Source of the DNA: DASZIT01 sp963709665
GTDB lineage: Bacteria > Actinomycetota > Acidimicrobiia > Acidimicrobiales > RAAP-2
Assembly: GCA_963709665.1 (NCBI GenBank)
Contig: CAVPWU010000004.1
Span: 152,025 to 216,024, forward strand
DNA length: 64,000 nt
Direction of reading: 5' to 3'
Below are positions 61,777 to 64,000 of this stretch, one piece after another. The first letter of the stretch is position 1. Each line of letters starts with the position of its first letter. The notes below the pieces were generated by a model. The model was not told where the DNA came from. It was given only the letters and a program-made list of their open reading frames with translations, and made no database searches. Position numbers and translations under genes: made by a program.

Positions 61777-62022
61777 TTACGCGGAGTAGCACAAGCGCCT
61801 TGCCATACGGATTAAATCCGAGACTTCTCGTCGCCGACGTATAGCCTCAGCTGAATAGCGGCCGTGCTTGAAAGCATTTTTATTTCCCTTCGGTGCACCT
61901 GGTGACGTTCCGCCGTGCATCCGGCACCGGCCGCTCGGCATCGCGGGTGATTGGCACGCGATCCCGCTCCTCGTCCGCGCTCCACACCTCCGGCTGAGAT
62001 GCATGGGAAATTTGTTTTGCAT
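61777..62022 (-). CDS. Small Gly/His-rich conserved protein of a phage-like cassette
   Basis: An 81-residue protein from ATG 62022. CGARTRSGIACQSPAMPSGR leads to CRMHGGTSPGAPKGNKNAFK and HGRYSAEAIRRRREVSDLIR. The CxxxT-x-C...C-R-MHGG-x-SPGAP pattern is well known beside phage terminase-type genes and may bind zinc through Cys/His. It overlaps the next upstream gene by 143 bases in another frame. Confidence 0.8.
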   Translation of the reverse strand: MQNKFPMHLSRRCGARTRSGIACQSPAMPSGRCRMHGGTSPGAPKGNKNAFKHGRYSAEAIRRRREVSDLIRMARRLCYSA

Positions 62023-62530
62023 GGGGTTGATCCTGTGATTTCGATTGATCCCCACCCCCCGGGGTGTTGACCATGCCGACCACCGCCTGCCCGCCAGCAT
62101 GTACATGGACGTGCTCGACAGTGACCTTCTGCTGACCCTTTCCCCGGTGGCGGTTGAGCGCCTCTAGCAGCTCAGTGCAGGTGCGAGATAGTTTGTTGGC
62201 TTGGGTGAGATTCTCGCGGCGCCCTTCCAGAGTTTGTTCGCCGAGCATGGCGCGCCGGTGGCACTCCATGGTGGCATTGTGCGCGGCGATGAGCTGCGCT
62301 GCGATCATGCCCTCGATTACGTTTTTCGGGGCAATTTCAATGAGCGCTACAAGAGTTGCGTCAGTTTGCCCATCGCGTGTTTTCTTGTCGGATTGCCTAA
62401 CCCAGAGCGATTGAAGCGCCTGGTTAGCCAGAATGTTGTTCCAATTATCAGACTGCGACCCGCCAATAAATTTCAACCGCCCTTTATGCTTCGATGGGTC
62501 AAACAGCTTCGGCTTTGTGTTTCGCGTCAC
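61880..62530 (-). CDS. Conserved hypothetical protein of a rhizobial phage-like cassette
   Basis: A 216-residue protein. LFDPSKHKGRLKFIGGSQSD, ECHRRAMLGEQTLEGRRENL and ALNRHRGKGQQKVTVEHVHV are conserved in Bradyrhizobium/Afipia relatives that sit in the same gene order. The C-terminal ~55 residues (HAKQISHASQPEVWSADEER and on) are polar and overlap the small HGG gene. Proteins of this group are near terminase genes, but their role is not known. Confidence 0.8.
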   Translation of the reverse strand: MTRNTKPKLFDPSKHKGRLKFIGGSQSDNWNNILANQALQSLWVRQSDKKTRDGQTDATLVALIEIAPKNVIEGMIAAQLIAAHNATMECHRRAMLGEQTLEGRRENLTQANKLSRTCTELLEALNRHRGKGQQKVTVEHVHVHAGGQAVVGMVNTPGGGDQSKSQDQPHAKQISHASQPEVWSADEERDRVPITRDAERPVPDARRNVTRCTEGK

Positions 62531-62534
62531 GGAT

Positions 62535-62771
62535 TTAGTTCAACGTTCTATCAAAAAATGCATAGAGAGCTTTGAGAACCGATTGCGCATCGTTACGCGT
62601 CTCAGCTTCCAGCAATCCCTTATTTATTAGGGCGTCAATTTCCTGTTCGCGTAACTCGATCGTCAGACACCGCAAGCCATTGCGTCGGCGCTGCCGAACA
62701 CGGCGCATTCGCTCGGCCGGCGAAAGCGGCGCAATTGGCAACGTTCGGCTAACGTTTCTTTGCTCTGTCAT
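62535..62771 (-). CDS. Small Arg-rich protein, ribbon-helix-helix-like
   Basis: A 78-residue protein from ATG 62771, coupled to the next gene by an ATGA overlap. LSPAERMRRVRQRRRNGLRC, then LTIELREQEIDALINKGLLE suggest an Arg-rich arm, a strand and two helices as in ribbon-helix-helix DNA-binding proteins. It is common in rhizobial phage-like cassettes. DNA binding is inferred. Confidence 0.75.
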   Translation of the reverse strand: MTEQRNVSRTLPIAPLSPAERMRRVRQRRRNGLRCLTIELREQEIDALINKGLLEAETRNDAQSVLKALYAFFDRTLN

Positions 62772-63421
62772 TGCTCTAGCTTGGGCCGCTGACGGCCACC
62801 ACGCGCATAGGCGGGCTTTGTGCCGCCGAGAACCTCGTCTCGTATCCAATCCGCGGTGGACTTGCGTCCCTTGTTCGCTGAGGCAATTTCGTTGCCAGGA
62901 TCGCTGGGGCGCGTCGATCCGGCGGCCCCTCCATCATCAAAGCGCTTCGGACGGCTAACACGACCGCCCTTCTTCGATCCGATGCCCATAGGCGTGCGGG
63001 AGTCATGAAGCCCCATCCCCGTATTGACTAGATTCGGCTGGCTGACATATCCGAGCCCTCCGAGACCTCCCAAATTGCCTAAATTTCCTAGGCCTCCTAA
63101 GCCCAGCCTAGGCGGTTTAGGCATTGATGCAGCTCCAGAGGCCCCGCCGGCGGCGCGACCTTTGCGAGTTGGGCGGTCACCGCGGTGCCGGGGCGGCTGT
63201 CCTGACATCTCAACAGCTTTTTTCTTCGTACTGTGCGCCGGCCGGCTTTTAGTGTGCGCTGTCAGGGGATCTTTGCTCGCATGCCGCTCGTGGTTGCCTG
63301 CTTCCTGACGCGCCGCGGGATCACCTGTTCGGCCTCCGCGCGCCCGTTTGACGGGCGGGGCTGTGGTGGAGTCCTTAAGTTGGCGGAAATCTAAGTCTTC
63401 ACGCTTGTGTCTGTGTCTCAT
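62768..63421 (-). CDS. Basic low-complexity protein with Gly/Leu-rich core
   Basis: A 217-residue protein from ATG 63421. It is very basic (RHRHKREDLDFRQLKD...), with a repetitive middle LGGLGNLGNLGGLGGLG and a C-terminus GGTKPAYARGGRQRPKLEQ. The composition resembles phage minor structural or scaffold proteins, but I cannot name a family. It is coupled to both neighbours. Confidence 0.6.
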   Translation of the reverse strand: MRHRHKREDLDFRQLKDSTTAPPVKRARGGRTGDPAARQEAGNHERHASKDPLTAHTKSRPAHSTKKKAVEMSGQPPRHRGDRPTRKGRAAGGASGAASMPKPPRLGLGGLGNLGNLGGLGGLGYVSQPNLVNTGMGLHDSRTPMGIGSKKGGRVSRPKRFDDGGAAGSTRPSDPGNEIASANKGRKSTADWIRDEVLGGTKPAYARGGRQRPKLEQ

Positions 63422-63447
63422 TTTGTAGCTCCTATCTGTTGGCACGC

Positions 63448-63966
63448 TCACTCGGTTGGTGGGCCAGACGCGGACGCTGACTGAGTTACGCATTTCCGGA
63501 AGCCGCAGGCTGCGCGTCCTCTCAGCAGGCCCCAGATCTCTAAGGTGCGCAGCGCTTTATCCAATCCATCAGCGATTGATGCCTCGCCACCAGCCGCGCG
63601 AAATTCAGACAGAAATTGCATTTGGGCTGCGGTCGGACGGCCTCGTTCTGTTTTCAGCTCGAGAGCGAATGCCCGGCCGTCGTGGAGCAGGATCAGGTCC
63701 GAAACTCCGGCGCGAACGGCTAAGCCGCTGAAGATTGCAGCTTCCACCGGCGTGCGGCGGCCTCCGTTGGGCGTATGCCACCAAACAAGACCGGTGGCGC
63801 CACGTTGGCGCAGGTGCTGGCACACGGCGCGCTGGATGGCTTGTTCAGAGCTGGTGCGGTAGATCCCCTTCGGCGGTCGCCGCGTGCCAAGCGACGCGGC
63901 GCGATCGGTCGCTGATGGCTGAGGCCTGCTGAGATCCCTTAAGCGTCTGATGGCTCGAGTTGGCAC
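63448..63966 (-). CDS. VRR-NUC domain nuclease
   Basis: A 172-residue reading from GTG 63966; the frame stays open to the window edge, so the true start may lie outside. SEQAIQRAVCQHLRQRGATG, VWWHTPNGGRR, RAGVSDLILLHDGRAFALEL and KTERGRPTAAQMQFLSEFRA show the VRR-NUC (PD-(D/E)XK) core: catalytic Asp in GVSDL and the Glu-Leu-Lys of ALELK. These stand-alone nucleases are typical of phages and prophages and may resolve DNA junctions or assist packaging. It heads the minus-strand cassette. Confidence 0.88.
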   Translation of the reverse strand: MPTRAIRRLRDLSRPQPSATDRAASLGTRRPPKGIYRTSSEQAIQRAVCQHLRQRGATGLVWWHTPNGGRRTPVEAAIFSGLAVRAGVSDLILLHDGRAFALELKTERGRPTAAQMQFLSEFRAAGGEASIADGLDKALRTLEIWGLLRGRAACGFRKCVTQSASASGPPTE

Positions 63967-64000
63967 CCGGCCGAATTGGCTTTGGGGCTCAATGTTGCGG

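Overview
The window is a composite of two unrelated genomes. Positions 1 to about 46,588 come from a very GC-rich actinobacterium of Acidimicrobiia type. Almost every third codon position is G or C, GTG starts are common, and long runs of genes are joined by 4-base GTGA/ATGA overlaps. Tell-tale families are present: the 42-residue YW-x-VASDGG repeat proteins, a mycobacterial-type GH15 trehalase, a MarP-like protease and a DUF4012 protein. Positions from about 46,589 to 64,000 are moderate-GC alphaproteobacterial DNA of Bradyrhizobium/Nitrobacteraceae type, with DUF1127, a VPLPA-type PEP-CTERM-like protein, DUF4331, a SAM-domain adenylate cyclase with AAA and TPR regions, and a rhizobial phage-like cassette. 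The switch happens inside a glycosyltransferase gene. A chimeric metagenomic contig is the likeliest explanation, so gene content should not be read across that point. No tRNA, rRNA or CRISPR array was seen.

Left part, by region. 1-2010: a DNA methyltransferase with an unusual C-terminal extension and a partner gene that runs off the edge, possibly a restriction-modification or defence pair. 2358-10932: a TetR regulator, a lipoprotein, an RDD membrane protein, a MarP-like protease, and a trehalase / sugar dehydrogenase / MBL-hydrolase run. 11054-22328: cell-surface genes, comprising a repeat lipoprotein, a WxL-like protein with a DUF916 partner and a further membrane-anchored protein, an LPFTG sortase substrate, a sortase and a DUF4012 protein. 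22399-30201: a 2600-residue secreted protein with a glycosidase-like domain, a discoidin-like domain, 15 IPT/TIG domains and six YW repeats. 30384-46588: an exopolysaccharide locus with a Wzc-like tyrosine kinase, PAP2 phosphatase, at least seven glycosyltransferases and a low-molecular-weight tyrosine phosphatase.

Embedded in the polysaccharide locus (36908-43099) is a tightly coupled set: phosphopantetheinyl transferase, carrier protein, acyl-CoA dehydrogenase-like enzyme, aminoacyl-tRNA-synthetase-like amino acid:[carrier protein] ligase, a DUF1839 protein with a papain-like Cys/His pattern, and a GH2 beta-mannosidase-like enzyme. The layout suggests that an amino acid is activated, loaded on a carrier protein, perhaps modified, and transferred to a glycan or glycoside. 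This is the strongest candidate for an under-described system here.

Right part: a solo tyrosine recombinase behind a perfect inverted repeat, a secreted PEP-CTERM-like protein, several tiny proteins, an IS110 remnant, then a series of disrupted genes (a 4-base duplication, three single-base frameshifts and one in-frame TGA). It ends in a minus-strand phage-like cassette with a VRR-NUC nuclease. The disruptions are confined to the right part, which points either to real decay of a genomic island or to lower sequence quality on that side.
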